In this document: positions 1-8,832 of the stretch, in pieces | Layout of the letters: every line of letters starts with the position of its first letter | How positions within the stretch are numbered: the stretch's first letter is position 1 | Source of the DNA: Meinhardsimonia xiamenensis | GTDB taxonomy: Bacteria; Pseudomonadota; Alphaproteobacteria; Rhodobacterales; Rhodobacteraceae | DNA length: 64,000 nucleotides | Assembly (NCBI RefSeq): GCF_900102905.1 | Contig: NZ_FNFV01000001.1 | Coordinates: 565,501-629,500 of the forward strand | Direction: 5' to 3' | Program-made: the position numbers and the translations under genes | The notes under the pieces: model-generated | Told to the model about the DNA's origin: nothing | Database searches by the model: none | What the model saw: only the letters and a program-made list of their open reading frames with translations

Positions 1-851
1 TAGATCGGGAAATCCATTCCCGGCGCGGTCACCGCCAGCGACTTGTAGCCGTCGGCACCCGCGCCCACGGGCAGCACGTCATTCTCGGAGCCCGACCACC
101 AGATGCCGATGAAGTGATCCATCGGGAAGCGGATGTTGGCGGCTTCCTGAATCGCCACCTGGTTCATCACGCCCCAGCCCCACATCAGCACATAGTCGGG
201 GCGTTCACGGCGGATCTGCAGCCACTGCGACTTCTGCTCCTGACCGGGGTGATCCACCGGCAGCAGCATGAGTTCATAGCCGTGCTTCTTGGACAGCTCC
301 TCCAGCGTGCGGATCGGTTCCTTGCCGTAGGCGGAGTTGTGGTAGACGAGCGCGATCTTCTTGCCCGAGATGTCGCCGCCCTCGAGATCCATGATGTGCT
401 TGATCATGATCGAGGCGCCATCCCAGTAGTTGGCGGGGTAGTTGAAGACCCACTCGAACACCCGGCCATTCGCCGCCGAGGTGCGGCCGTAGCCCATGGA
501 GTGGATCGGAATTCCGTCTGCCGAGGCCTTGGGGATCAGCTGATAGGTGATGCCCGTGGAGAGCGGCTGGTAGACGAGCGCGCCCTCGCCCTTGGTGGCC
601 TCGTAGCACTCGACCCCCTTTTCGGTGTTGTAGCCGGTTTCGCAGGGCAGCACGCGCACCTTGACGCCGCCGATGCCGCCGTCGCGCTCGTTGAGCAGCG
701 TGAAGTAGTCGGCATATCCGTCGGCCACGGGAATGCCGTTGGGCGCGTAGGGCCCGGTGCGGTAGTCGAGCGAGGGGAACACCAGTTCCGCCATCGCGGG
801 GCCGGCGGCCATGACCGCGGCCAATGCCAGGCTTGCCAGTTTCAGTTTCAC
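1..851 (-). CDS. Liv-type ABC transporter substrate-binding protein (3' end outside window)
   Basis: Periplasmic ligand-binding protein of a branched-chain amino acid type (HAAT) ABC importer. I start it at a GTG (849-851) because GGAGGAGAAGGAC lies just upstream. The N-terminus is a signal peptide (VKLKLASLALAAVMAAG, then AMA|E), followed by a type I periplasmic binding fold (Peripla_BP_6): a segment around LLNERDGGIGG, a CETGYN segment, and GKKIALVYHNSAYGKE in the second lobe. About 283 codons are visible and the C-terminus is cut by the window edge. It is the last visible gene of a minus-strand operon that includes both permeases and one ATPase. The second ATPase (LivF type) is not in the window and may lie beyond the left edge. 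The substrate cannot be read from the sequence; the ligase gene in the cluster hints at a carboxylic acid rather than leucine. Confidence 0.85.
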   Translation of the reverse strand, partial: MKLKLASLALAAVMAAGPAMAELVFPSLDYRTGPYAPNGIPVADGYADYFTLLNERDGGIGGVKVRVLPCETGYNTEKGVECYEATKGEGALVYQPLSTGITYQLIPKASADGIPIHSMGYGRTSAANGRVFEWVFNYPANYWDGASIMIKHIMDLEGGDISGKKIALVYHNSAYGKEPIRTLEELSKKHGYELMLLPVDHPGQEQKSQWLQIRRERPDYVLMWGWGVMNQVAIQEAANIRFPMDHFIGIWWSGSENDVLPVGAGADGYKSLAVTAPGMDFPI

Positions 852-938
852 GTCCTTCTCCTCCCTTGGACTGGCCCCGTTCGGGGCGTTTGCCGTCTCG
901 GGCCGGCAATGCCCGGCCCCCATGCCCTCACCCTAGCC

Positions 939-2063
939 TCAGTAGGGGAAGGGCCAAAGCCTCAGTTTCTCCTTTGTCAGCCGCCAAAGCTGCGCGAGCC
1001 CGTGCGGCTCGGCGATCAGGAAGCCGATGATGAGCGCGCCGACGATGATGAACTGGGTGTGCTCGGCAAGGCTCGTGGGCCAGCCGAGCGTTCCCACGAG
1101 CAGGTTCTTCAGAAACACCGGCATCAGCACCAGAAAGGCCGCGCCGGCGAAGGAGCCGAAGATCGAGCCCAGCCCGCCGATGATGATCATGAACAGAACG
1201 AGGAAGGATTTCTGGATGCCGAAGGCCTCGGTCACCTCGACCGCGCCGAGATAGACGGAGAAGAACAGCGCCCCCGCGATGCCGACGAAGAAGGACGACA
1301 CCGCGAAGGCCGAGAGCTTTGCCGCAAGCGGGTTCACCCCGATGATCTCGGCGGCGATGTCCATGTCGCGGATCGCCATCCACTTCCGCCCCGTCGCCCC
1401 GCGGGTGAGGTTGCGCGCCAGCCACGCCAGCACGAAGACGAAGACCGCGCAGAAGAGGTATGCGGCCCAGGGCTGGGCGGTGGGGCCGGTGATCTCGACA
1501 CCGAAGATCGAGCGCGTCGGTGCGGTGATCTGGCCCGAGGCGGAGTAGTTGTAGGCCCAGGCCCACTTGTTGAACAGCCAGACGAGGAAGAACTGCGCCG
1601 CCAGCGTGGCCACGGCCAGGTAGAAGCCCTTGATCCGAAGCGAGGGCAGACCGAAGAGCACCCCCACCCCCGCGGTCACGATGCCGGCAAGGATCACCGA
1701 AAAGAAGATGTTGATGGGCGGCAGCGCGTATCGCACCCACTCGCCGTTCTCGCCCGGCAGCCAGATGTCGAGGCCGGTCATGAACTTGTAGCAGGCATAG
1801 GCGCCCACGGCCATGAAGCCGCCGGTGCCGAGGCTCACCTGCCCGCAATAGCCGGTGAGAATGTTCAGCCCCAGGGCCGCGATGGCGTAGATCAGGAAGG
1901 GCAGGAAGATGGCGTTGAGCCAGTAGTCGTTGATGACGAAGGGGATGACCAGAAAGCCGATGACCAGCACCGCGTAATAGGCGTAGCGGTCGAACCGGAT
2001 CGGAAAGGTCTGCCCGTCCTGCACATAGCTTGTGTGAAACTCGCCGGCCTCGCGGTAAAGCAT
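939..2063 (-). CDS. livM: Branched-chain amino acid type ABC transporter permease (LivM family)
   Basis: Inner-membrane permease of a liv-type importer, 374 aa. It has a series of hydrophobic segments beginning near residue 27 (YYAVLVIGFLVIPFVI) and the family-typical stretch LGLNILTGYCGQVSLG followed by GGFMAVGAYACY. The C-terminal part has the conserved LGSIFGSFAGAAFLV region. The start ATG overlaps the stop of the upstream 83-aa gene by one base (TGATG), so translation is probably coupled. Its partners are LivH-like (2318-3304), the ATPase (3338-4156) and the binding protein downstream. The family assignment is clear; the substrate is unknown. Confidence 0.9.
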   Translation of the reverse strand: MLYREAGEFHTSYVQDGQTFPIRFDRYAYYAVLVIGFLVIPFVINDYWLNAIFLPFLIYAIAALGLNILTGYCGQVSLGTGGFMAVGAYACYKFMTGLDIWLPGENGEWVRYALPPINIFFSVILAGIVTAGVGVLFGLPSLRIKGFYLAVATLAAQFFLVWLFNKWAWAYNYSASGQITAPTRSIFGVEITGPTAQPWAAYLFCAVFVFVLAWLARNLTRGATGRKWMAIRDMDIAAEIIGVNPLAAKLSAFAVSSFFVGIAGALFFSVYLGAVEVTEAFGIQKSFLVLFMIIIGGLGSIFGSFAGAAFLVLMPVFLKNLLVGTLGWPTSLAEHTQFIIVGALIIGFLIAEPHGLAQLWRLTKEKLRLWPFPY

Positions 2064-2314
2064 CAGACGGTCTCCTCTTCCTCACCGGGGTTGCGCGGCA
2101 GCTTGCGCGGGTGGCGCGGCGCGTAGCCGATCTCCTCGGCGTGCCGCACGAGCCACATCCAGCACATCAGCCCGATGCCGCCGCCGGCCGCGGCCAGCAG
2201 CAGCGCAATCAGCGTGTTCGGCCCGCCCTCGGTCTGGCTGGTCAGGGCGATGTAGCCGAAGGCCCAGAAGCCGCACCAGGCAATGACGTTGACGGTCGCA
2301 ATCAGCTTGGCCAT
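2063..2314 (-). CDS. Small two-span membrane protein inside a liv-type ABC operon
   Basis: An 83-aa protein with two hydrophobic segments (about residues 4-24 and 34-58) and a charged C-terminal tail (RHPRKLPRNPGEEEETV). It sits 3 bp after the LivH-like gene and overlaps the LivM-like start by one base, so it is almost certainly translated as part of the importer operon. I recognise no family. A role as an accessory subunit or assembly factor of the permease pair is inference from position only. Confidence 0.7.
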   Translation of the reverse strand: MAKLIATVNVIAWCGFWAFGYIALTSQTEGGPNTLIALLLAAAGGGIGLMCWMWLVRHAEEIGYAPRHPRKLPRNPGEEEETV

Positions 2315-2317
2315 GGC

Positions 2318-3304
2318 TCAGACCCTTTCGATGATCTTCTCGCCAAACAGCCCCTGCGGGCGGAAGACGAGGAAGACGAGTGCCAGAACATAGGCAAACC
2401 AGTTCTCCGTTGCCCCGCCCACCAGCGGCCCAACAAGAAACTCGAAGAGCTTCTCGCCCACGCCGATGATGAGCCCGCCGACGATGGCGCCGGGAATGGA
2501 GGTGAAACCGCCCAGCATCAGCACCGGCAGCGCCTTGAGCGCAATGAGCGACAGCGAGAACTGCACCCCCGACTTGGCCCCCCACATCGCCCCGGCAACC
2601 AGCGCCACGAAACCGGCGAGCGACCAGACCATCACCCAGATGAACTCAAGCGAGATGCCCACCGAAAGCGCCGCCTGATGGTCGTCGGCCACCGCCCGCA
2701 TCGCCCGGCCCTGCTTGGTGTACTGGGCAAAGGCGATCAGTGCGGCAACGAGGATCGCGGCGATTATGCTCGCCACGATGTCGAGATTGTCGATGAAGAA
2801 GCCGTAGCCGAAGGCGTTGTATGTGACCTCGTCGATCCAGGTGTTGATCCCCTGCGGCAGGCCGATGTCGAGCTTCTTGATGTCCGAGCCCCACATCAGA
2901 TCGCCGAAGCCTTCCATGAAATAGGCGAGCCCGATGGTGGCCATGAACAGGATGATCGGCTCCTGGTTGACCAGATGGCGGAAGATGAACCGGTTCACCG
3001 CCCAGGCGAGGACCACCATGACCAGCATGGTCAGCAGAATCGCCGCCAGTGCCGGCACGTGCCAGCCGAAGTGATGGATGTCGGTGCCGAAGATGGCGTT
3101 GATGAGATGGGCGAAGGGAACCTGCCCCTCCATGATTCCCACCAGCGTGAGCGCGGCGAAGAGCGCCATCACGCCTTGCGCGTAGTTGAAGATGCCGCTG
3201 GCCTTGTAGATCAGCACGAATCCCAGCGCCACGAGCGCATAGAGAACGCCCGCCATCAGGCCGTTCAGCGTCACCTCGATGGCAAACAGAAGCTGCTCGG
3301 GCAT
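2318..3304 (-). CDS. livH: Branched-chain amino acid type ABC transporter permease (LivH family)
   Basis: Permease of the same importer, about 328 aa. The N-terminus has the LivH pattern LNGLMAGVLYALVALGFVLIYKA, then GIFNYAQGVMALF; the C-terminal part contains GGFTSIPGAIVGGLIIG and ends FRPQGLFGEKIIERV. I choose the ATG at 3304 because GGGAGG lies 7 nt upstream; a GTG one codon earlier would also read. It has six to eight hydrophobic stretches. The gene lies between the ATPase and the 83-aa membrane protein, all closely spaced on the minus strand. Confidence 0.9.
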   Translation of the reverse strand: MPEQLLFAIEVTLNGLMAGVLYALVALGFVLIYKASGIFNYAQGVMALFAALTLVGIMEGQVPFAHLINAIFGTDIHHFGWHVPALAAILLTMLVMVVLAWAVNRFIFRHLVNQEPIILFMATIGLAYFMEGFGDLMWGSDIKKLDIGLPQGINTWIDEVTYNAFGYGFFIDNLDIVASIIAAILVAALIAFAQYTKQGRAMRAVADDHQAALSVGISLEFIWVMVWSLAGFVALVAGAMWGAKSGVQFSLSLIALKALPVLMLGGFTSIPGAIVGGLIIGVGEKLFEFLVGPLVGGATENWFAYVLALVFLVFRPQGLFGEKIIERV

Positions 3305-3337
3305 CACACTGCCTCCCTGCGCTCGGTGAACCGCGTC

Positions 3338-4156
3338 TCAGTCATGGGCCACCCCCAGATAGGCGTCGATCACGTCCTGGTTGTTGCGCACCTCGTCAGG
3401 GGTGCCGTCGCCGATCTTCTTGCCGTAGTCCATCACCACCACCCGATCGGAGAGGTCCATCACCACCCCCATGTCATGCTCGATAAGCGCGATTGTGGTG
3501 CCGAACTCGTCGTTGACGTCGAGGATGAAGCGGCTCATGTCCTCCTTCTCCTCCACGTTCATTCCCGCCATCGGCTCGTCGAGCAGCAAGAGCTTCGGCT
3601 CCGCGGCCAGCGCGCGCGCCAGCTCCACCCGCTTCTTCAGCCCGTAGGGCAACCGCCCCACCGGCGTCTTGCGGATGTGCTGGATCTCGAGAAAGTCGAT
3701 CACGCGTTCGACCACCTCGCGGTTGGCCACCTCCTCGGCCTCGGCGCGCCCCCACCAGATCGCCTGAGCGGCCAGCCCCGTCTTCATGTGCGTGAGCCGC
3801 CCGGTCATGATGTTGTCGAGCACGCTCATCCCCTCGAAGAGTGCGATGTTCTGGAACGTGCGCGCGATGCCTTGGCGGGCGACCTGATAGGGCTTCATCG
3901 GTGGGCGCTTCTCGCCGCGAAACCAGATCTCCCCTTCCTGGGGGTGGTAGAAGCCCGAGATGACGTTGAGCATCGAGGACTTGCCCGCCCCGTTCGGGCC
4001 GATGATGGCCCGGATCTCGCCTTCGCGGATGTCGAAGGAGGTATCGCGGATCGCCACCACGCCCCCAAAGCGCAGGGTGATGTTCCGGATGTCCATCAGC
4101 ACCCCACCAATCCGGCGGCCATCCGCCGTGACGGTCACCTCAGAGCTGTCGAGCAC
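3338..4156 (-). CDS. livG: Liv-type ABC transporter ATP-binding protein (LivG family)
   Basis: Cytoplasmic ATPase that energises the importer, 272 aa. Walker A is GPNGAGKS near residue 54; a Q-loop region (ARTFQNIALFEGMSV) follows; the signature-like segment is LPYGLKKRVELARALAAEP; Walker B is LLLLDEP; the switch histidine is in ALIEHDM. The start is a GTG preceded by GGAGGAGGAGCAGAGC; an internal ATG at 4096 would remove a 20-residue leader but has a poorer ribosome site. In the LivG family the signature is typically degenerate, as here. Upstream (beyond a hairpin repeat) lies the acyl-CoA ligase. Confidence 0.9.
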   Translation of the reverse strand: MLDSSEVTVTADGRRIGGVLMDIRNITLRFGGVVAIRDTSFDIREGEIRAIIGPNGAGKSSMLNVISGFYHPQEGEIWFRGEKRPPMKPYQVARQGIARTFQNIALFEGMSVLDNIMTGRLTHMKTGLAAQAIWWGRAEAEEVANREVVERVIDFLEIQHIRKTPVGRLPYGLKKRVELARALAAEPKLLLLDEPMAGMNVEEKEDMSRFILDVNDEFGTTIALIEHDMGVVMDLSDRVVVMDYGKKIGDGTPDEVRNNQDVIDAYLGVAHD

Positions 4157-4177
4157 GCTCTGCTCCTCCTCCCTTGC

Positions 4178-4227
4178 ACATCATCCTGGGCCAAATACCC
4201 CGGGGGTGCGGGGGCAGCGCCCCCGCC
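4178..4227 (-). repeat. Gene-end hairpin/GGGGTATTT repeat, copy 1
   Basis: Read on the minus strand this is a perfect 8-bp GC hairpin (4208-4215 with 4219-4226, loop of 3) followed by GGGGTATTTGGCCCAGGATGATG. It lies just past the stop of the acyl-CoA ligase (4267) and before the LivG-like gene. The same hairpin-then-core layout recurs at 36782-36826 and 47064-47115, each time 3' of a gene. The stem followed by a short T-rich stretch resembles an intrinsic terminator or processing site; function is inferred. Confidence 0.75.
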
Positions 4228-4266
4228 GCGCCACGCCGACCCTGCCGAGGCGCCGAATCCCTCGCG

Positions 4267-6237
4267 TCATTCCGCCGCCATCTTCGGCCGCGGCTCCACC
4301 ACCGGGGCATCCATGATCTTCACCGTGGCCTTGATCACACCCTTGCGGCCGTCCTCATAGGTCACCTCCGTCTCGGTGTAGACGCTTTCGGCACCGCTGT
4401 AGAGCGCTTCCACCAGGTCGGCGTATTTCTCCGCGATCACACCGCGGCGCACCTTGCGGGTGCGGGTGAGCTCTCCGTCGTCGGCGTCGAGCTCCTTGTG
4501 CAGGACCAGGAAGCGGTGGATCTGGCATCCCGAAAGCATCTCGTCCTGCGCCAGCGAGCGGTTCACCTCCTCCACGTGCTCGCGGATCATCTCGTAGACC
4601 TTCGGGTGCTGGGCCAGCTCCTGGTAGGAGGCATAGGCGATATTGTTGCGCTCGGCCCAGTTGCCCACGGCGGTGAGGTCGATGTTGATGAAGGCGGTGC
4701 AGTAGTCGCGCCCGGCACCGAACACCACCGCCTCAAGGATGTTGGGATAGAACTTCAGCTTGTTCTCGACGTATTTCGGCGCGAACAGGCTGCCGTCGGC
4801 CATCCGGCCCACGTCCTTCGCCCGGTCGATGATGCGCAGATGCCCCGTCTCGGGCTCGATGAAGCCCGCGTCGCCCGTGGCCACCCAGCCCTCGGCGTCC
4901 TTGGTCTTCGCCGTCGATTCGGGGTTCTTGTAATACTCCACGAAGACGCCGGGGCTGCGGTAGTAGACCTCGCCCTTCTCGTCGATGCGAATCTCCACCC
5001 CCGGCGCGGGCACGCCCACCGTATCGGCACGCACCTCCGAGTCGGGCTGGACGGTGATGAAGACGCTCGCCTCGGTCTGCCCGTAGAGCTGCTTGAGGTT
5101 GATCCCGAGCCCGCGGAAGAACTGGAAGATCTCCGGCCCGATCGCCTCGCCCGCCGTGTAGGCCACGCGGATGCGGCTGAGGCCGAGATTGTTCTTCAGC
5201 GGGCCATAGATCAGGAATTCGCCCAGCCAATATTTCAAGCGGTCCCAGCCGCCCACGGGCCTGCCGTCCAGAATCGCCGGGCCGACCTTTCGGGCATGAT
5301 CCATGAAGTAGTCGAACAGCCGCTTCTTGAGGCGCGCGGCGTCCTCCATGCGGATCATCACATTGGTCAGCATGGTCTCGAAGACCCGCGGCGGGGCGAA
5401 GAAATAGGTCGGCCCGATCTCCTTGAGATCGTTCATCATCGTCTCGGGGCTCTCGGGGCAGTTCACGCAGAAACCGGCCCAGTAGGCCTGCCCCACCGAG
5501 AAGATGAAATCGCCCACCCAGGCCATGGGCAGATAGGCGAGGACCTCCTCCTCGCAGGTCAGCTTGTCGAACTCGCAGGAGGCGCGGGAGCTCTCGATGA
5601 TGTTGCGGTTCGACAGCACCACACCCTTGGGCCGGCCGGTGGTGCCCGAGGTGTAGAGCATCACGCAGGTGTCGTCATAGCCGATGGCGGCGATGCGCTC
5701 GGCCAGGATCTTCTCGAAACGCTCATGGGCCACACGCCCCTCGGCGGCGACGTCCTTGAGTGCGTGCAGCCGGGTGTGGTCGTATTTGCGCAGGCCGCGC
5801 GGGTCGAGATACATCATGTGCTCGAGGTTCGGCAGCCGGTCCTGCACCTCCAGCACCTTGTCCACCTGCTCCTGATCGCCTGCCACCACGTAGCGCGCGC
5901 CGCAGTGCTCGAGCACATAGGCCATCTCCTCGGCGACCGCGTCCTGATAGAGCGGCACCGGAATCGCGCCCACGGACTGCGCCGCCACCATCGACCAGTA
6001 GAGCGCCGGGCGGTTGCGGCCGATGATCGCCACGTGATCGCCGCGCTCCATGCCAAGCGCCAGAAAGCCCATGGCGAGCGCCCGGATCTCCTCGGAGGCC
6101 TCGAGCCACGTCCAGCTCTGCCAGATGCCGAATTCCTTTTCGCGGTAGGCCGTGCGCGTGGCGTATTGGCGTGCGTTGCGCGCCAGAAGCGCAGGTATGC
6201 TGATCAGGGCGTCAGCCGCGCCCGCATCCCGTGCCAA
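4267..6237 (-). CDS. AMP-forming long-chain-type acyl-CoA ligase in a liv importer cluster
   Basis: ANL-superfamily adenylating enzyme, about 656 aa, the size of long-chain fatty acyl-CoA synthetases. The AMP-binding motif is LYTSGTTGRPKGVV; others are YGQTEASVF (A5) and GWVATGDAGFIEPETGHLR (A7/A8). The C-terminal domain is shorter than in small acyl-CoA ligases and carries a long-chain-ligase-like arrangement (KDVGRMADGSLFAPKYVENK). I set the start at a TTG (6235-6237) because GGGAGG lies 7 nt upstream; an in-frame extension to 6294 has no ribosome site. It is the first gene of the minus-strand importer operon, so the imported compound is probably a carboxylic acid made into a CoA thioester on entry. 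The substrate is not predictable from the sequence. Confidence 0.85.
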   Translation of the reverse strand: MARDAGAADALISIPALLARNARQYATRTAYREKEFGIWQSWTWLEASEEIRALAMGFLALGMERGDHVAIIGRNRPALYWSMVAAQSVGAIPVPLYQDAVAEEMAYVLEHCGARYVVAGDQEQVDKVLEVQDRLPNLEHMMYLDPRGLRKYDHTRLHALKDVAAEGRVAHERFEKILAERIAAIGYDDTCVMLYTSGTTGRPKGVVLSNRNIIESSRASCEFDKLTCEEEVLAYLPMAWVGDFIFSVGQAYWAGFCVNCPESPETMMNDLKEIGPTYFFAPPRVFETMLTNVMIRMEDAARLKKRLFDYFMDHARKVGPAILDGRPVGGWDRLKYWLGEFLIYGPLKNNLGLSRIRVAYTAGEAIGPEIFQFFRGLGINLKQLYGQTEASVFITVQPDSEVRADTVGVPAPGVEIRIDEKGEVYYRSPGVFVEYYKNPESTAKTKDAEGWVATGDAGFIEPETGHLRIIDRAKDVGRMADGSLFAPKYVENKLKFYPNILEAVVFGAGRDYCTAFINIDLTAVGNWAERNNIAYASYQELAQHPKVYEMIREHVEEVNRSLAQDEMLSGCQIHRFLVLHKELDADDGELTRTRKVRRGVIAEKYADLVEALYSGAESVYTETEVTYEDGRKGVIKATVKIMDAPVVEPRPKMAAE

Positions 6238-6472
6238 CGATGTTCCTCCCTTGCGGTTTTCGCCGGGACCGTTTCCGGGCGGCGGCCCGGCCACGTCTCC
6301 CCCCGTGCCGGACGAGCCTAAGGTGACGGATTTTTCGCCTCGGTCAAGTGGTCTTTTCGACCGAACGGCCGGTCAAGACTCTGCCTCCCGGTCCCGCGTA
6401 CACACCTCGGCCACCTGTAGCGCTCGAAGCTCCGGTGTGCCGGCTGCCAGAAGGGCCGCGACGCAGCAGGCC

Positions 6473-7678
6473 TCAAGCTGCCTTTGCCGCGACCTCGGCA
6501 ACCGCGCGGGCGAGCACCGCGAGGCCGGCGACGAGATCGGCTTCATCGGTGTCCTCGGCGAAGTCATGGCTGATGCCGCCCTTCGACGGCACGAAGAGCA
6601 TCGCCGCCGGCATCCGCCGCGCCACGTTGGAGGCGTCGTGCAGCGCGCCCGAGGGCATGCGCCGCCAGCGTCCGGGCAGCTCCTCTTCCGCCGCCCGGGC
6701 CAGCGTCTCGACAAGCCGCGCGTCCATCGGCTGCGGGTCGATGGCAAAGAGCCGGCCGAACTCCAGCCCGAGCCCGCGCTCGCGCGCCGCCGCCTCGACC
6801 GCGCGGCGGATTGCCTCCTCCATCGCGCGCAGGCGTTCTGCGTCGGGGTCGCGCCATTGCACCCAGAAGCGCACCATCCCCGGCACGATCGAGGAGGCAT
6901 TGGGCGTGACCTCGACCCGGCCCACCGTCCAGACCGTGACCGGCCCGGCCAGCGCCTCGAGCGCGGCGTTGATGCGCGTCACCGCGGCGACGAAGCCCTG
7001 CACGGCATCCCGGCGGAAGGCCATCGGCGTGGTGCCGGCGTGGTTCTGCTGGCCGGTGAGGCGAATGGGCAGGTCGCGGATGCCGACGATGTCGGTGACA
7101 ACGCCCACGACCTTCCCTTCCTTCTCGAGCCACGGCCCCTGCTCGATGTGCGGCTCGATGAAGGCGCTGAAGCGTTCGGGAGGCGGTGCCTCGCCGGGCC
7201 GCTGCCCGAGCGCGGCGCGCGCCTCGGCCAGCGTCACACCCGCCGCATCGGTCAGCCGGTCGGCCTCGGCGAGTGTCATCGCGCCGCTCCAGACCGAGCT
7301 GCCGGTGAGCCCGCCGAAGCGCCCCTCCTCGTCGGAGAAGGAGACGACGGAGACGCCGCCAAGACCCGCCTCGCGCGCCGCCCGCGCCACCTCGAGCCCC
7401 GCGATCACGCCGAAGGCACCGTCGAGCCAGCCGCCTTCGGGCTGGCTGTCGCTGTGCGAGCCGAGAAGAATGCCGCCCGCCTCAGGCGCAACCCCGAAGA
7501 GATTGCCCACCGCGTCGAATCGCGGGGTGAGGCCGGCCTCCGCAAATCGCTCCGCCAGCCAGTCGCGCGCGGCGATGTCGGCGTCGCTGAAGGCCGGCCG
7601 CACCACGCCTCCGCCCCTGGCGCCGAAGCGCCGCAGGGCATGGAGATCGGCAAGGAAACGTTCGGGCTTGACCTTCAT
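6473..7678 (-). CDS. M20-family amidohydrolase (hydantoinase/carbamoylase type)
   Basis: Zinc-dependent amidase of the N-carbamoyl-L-amino acid hydrolase / allantoate amidohydrolase group, about 401 aa. Visible motifs: [18 protein letters not shown] (metal-binding His/Asp), [11 protein letters not shown] (metal-binding Glu), [15 protein letters not shown] (lid-domain His), and [10 protein letters not shown] near the C-terminus. The start ATG has AGGAG 7 nt upstream. It diverges from the saccharopine dehydrogenase pair, with 74 bp between the starts. Substrate unknown; allantoate, ureidoglycolate or N-carbamoyl amino acids are all possible for the family. Confidence 0.85.
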   Translation of the reverse strand: MKVKPERFLADLHALRRFGARGGGVVRPAFSDADIAARDWLAERFAEAGLTPRFDAVGNLFGVAPEAGGILLGSHSDSQPEGGWLDGAFGVIAGLEVARAAREAGLGGVSVVSFSDEEGRFGGLTGSSVWSGAMTLAEADRLTDAAGVTLAEARAALGQRPGEAPPPERFSAFIEPHIEQGPWLEKEGKVVGVVTDIVGIRDLPIRLTGQQNHAGTTPMAFRRDAVQGFVAAVTRINAALEALAGPVTVWTVGRVEVTPNASSIVPGMVRFWVQWRDPDAERLRAMEEAIRRAVEAAARERGLGLEFGRLFAIDPQPMDARLVETLARAAEEELPGRWRRMPSGALHDASNVARRMPAAMLFVPSKGGISHDFAEDTDEADLVAGLAVLARAVAEVAAKAA

Positions 7679-7752
7679 CGCTGGCTCCTGTGCTTTGCGC
7701 CGGAAATGCGTTGCCGCCGCAAAGTAGCGCGGGCGCGTGACGGGAGCGAGGG

Positions 7753-8832
7753 ATGACGCACATCTGGGTCCGGGCCGAGGAGCGGCCGCATGAGCAGAGG
7801 GTGGGGCTGACGCCCGAGGGCGCGCGCGAGCTCCTGCGCCGCGGCTTTGCCGTGACGGTGGAGGAGAGCCGCCAGCGCGCCATCCCCATCGACGCCTACC
7901 GCGAGGCGGGGGCCGAGATTGCCCCCGAGGGCAGCTGGCGCGAGGCACCTGCCGATGCCTTCATCTTCGGCCTCAAGGAGCTGTCCGATGATGGCAGCCC
8001 GCTCACCCATCGCCACATCATGTTCGGCCATGCTTACAAGGGCCAGCCGGCGGGGCGGCGCCTGCTGGAGCGCTTCCGGGCCGGCGGCGGGCGGCTCTAT
8101 GACCTCGAATATCTCACCGACGAGACCGGCCGGCGCGTGGCCGCCTTCGGCTACTGGGCGGGCTTTGCCGGCGCGGCGGTGGCGCTGTGGGCCTGGGCCG
8201 CGCAGGCGCAGGGCGGCATTCTCGGGCCTGTCGGCGTGGCCGGAAGCGCCGAGGCGCTGGTGCGCGACACGCAGGCGCGCCTGGATTCGGCAGCCGTTCA
8301 GCGCCCGCGCGCCATCGTCATCGGGGCGTTGGGGCGCGTGGGCACCGGGGCGAGCGATTTGTGCAAGGCTGTCGGGGTCGAGACGACCCGCTGGGACATC
8401 GCCGAGACGGCCCATGGCGGGCCGTTCCCCGAGATCCTCGAGCATGAGGTGTTTCTCAACTGCATCCTCGCCCGCCCCGGCTGCCCCGTCTTCGTTCCGG
8501 CCGATGCCGTCACGGCATCCCGCCGGCTCACGGTGATCGGCGACATCGCCTGCGACCCAGAAAGCGACTTTTCGCCCATCAAGGTCTATGACCGGGTCAC
8601 GACATGGGAGGAGCCGGTCCTGCGGGTGCATCAGGCGCCGCCGCTCGACGTGACCGCGATCGACAATCTGCCCTCGCTCCTGCCGCGCGAGAGCTCGGAA
8701 GATTTCGCCGCCCAGCTCCTGCCGCATCTGGCGACGCTCGACCGCATCGACGAGGGCGTGTGGGCGCGCGCTGCGGCGGAGTTCGAGCGGCATGTGCAGG
8801 CGCTGGGCGCGGAGAAGGAGACACAGGCATGA
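7753..8832 (+). CDS. Saccharopine dehydrogenase, NAD+, L-lysine-forming type
   Basis: 359-aa enzyme of the alanine dehydrogenase/PNT-like fold; family members interconvert saccharopine with lysine plus 2-oxoglutarate. The N-terminus ([20 protein letters not shown]) matches the family's substrate-binding start; the middle has [30 protein letters not shown] and [13 protein letters not shown]; the nucleotide-binding half includes [13 protein letters not shown]. The stop overlaps the ATG of the next gene (ATGA), which encodes the second saccharopine dehydrogenase type, so the two are surely co-translated. Together they would run the saccharopine route of lysine turnover; direction in vivo (probably catabolic) is inference. 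Confidence 0.85.
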   Translation: MTHIWVRAEERPHEQRVGLTPEGARELLRRGFAVTVEESRQRAIPIDAYREAGAEIAPEGSWREAPADAFIFGLKELSDDGSPLTHRHIMFGHAYKGQPAGRRLLERFRAGGGRLYDLEYLTDETGRRVAAFGYWAGFAGAAVALWAWAAQAQGGILGPVGVAGSAEALVRDTQARLDSAAVQRPRAIVIGALGRVGTGASDLCKAVGVETTRWDIAETAHGGPFPEILEHEVFLNCILARPGCPVFVPADAVTASRRLTVIGDIACDPESDFSPIKVYDRVTTWEEPVLRVHQAPPLDVTAIDNLPSLLPRESSEDFAAQLLPHLATLDRIDEGVWARAAAEFERHVQALGAEKETQA

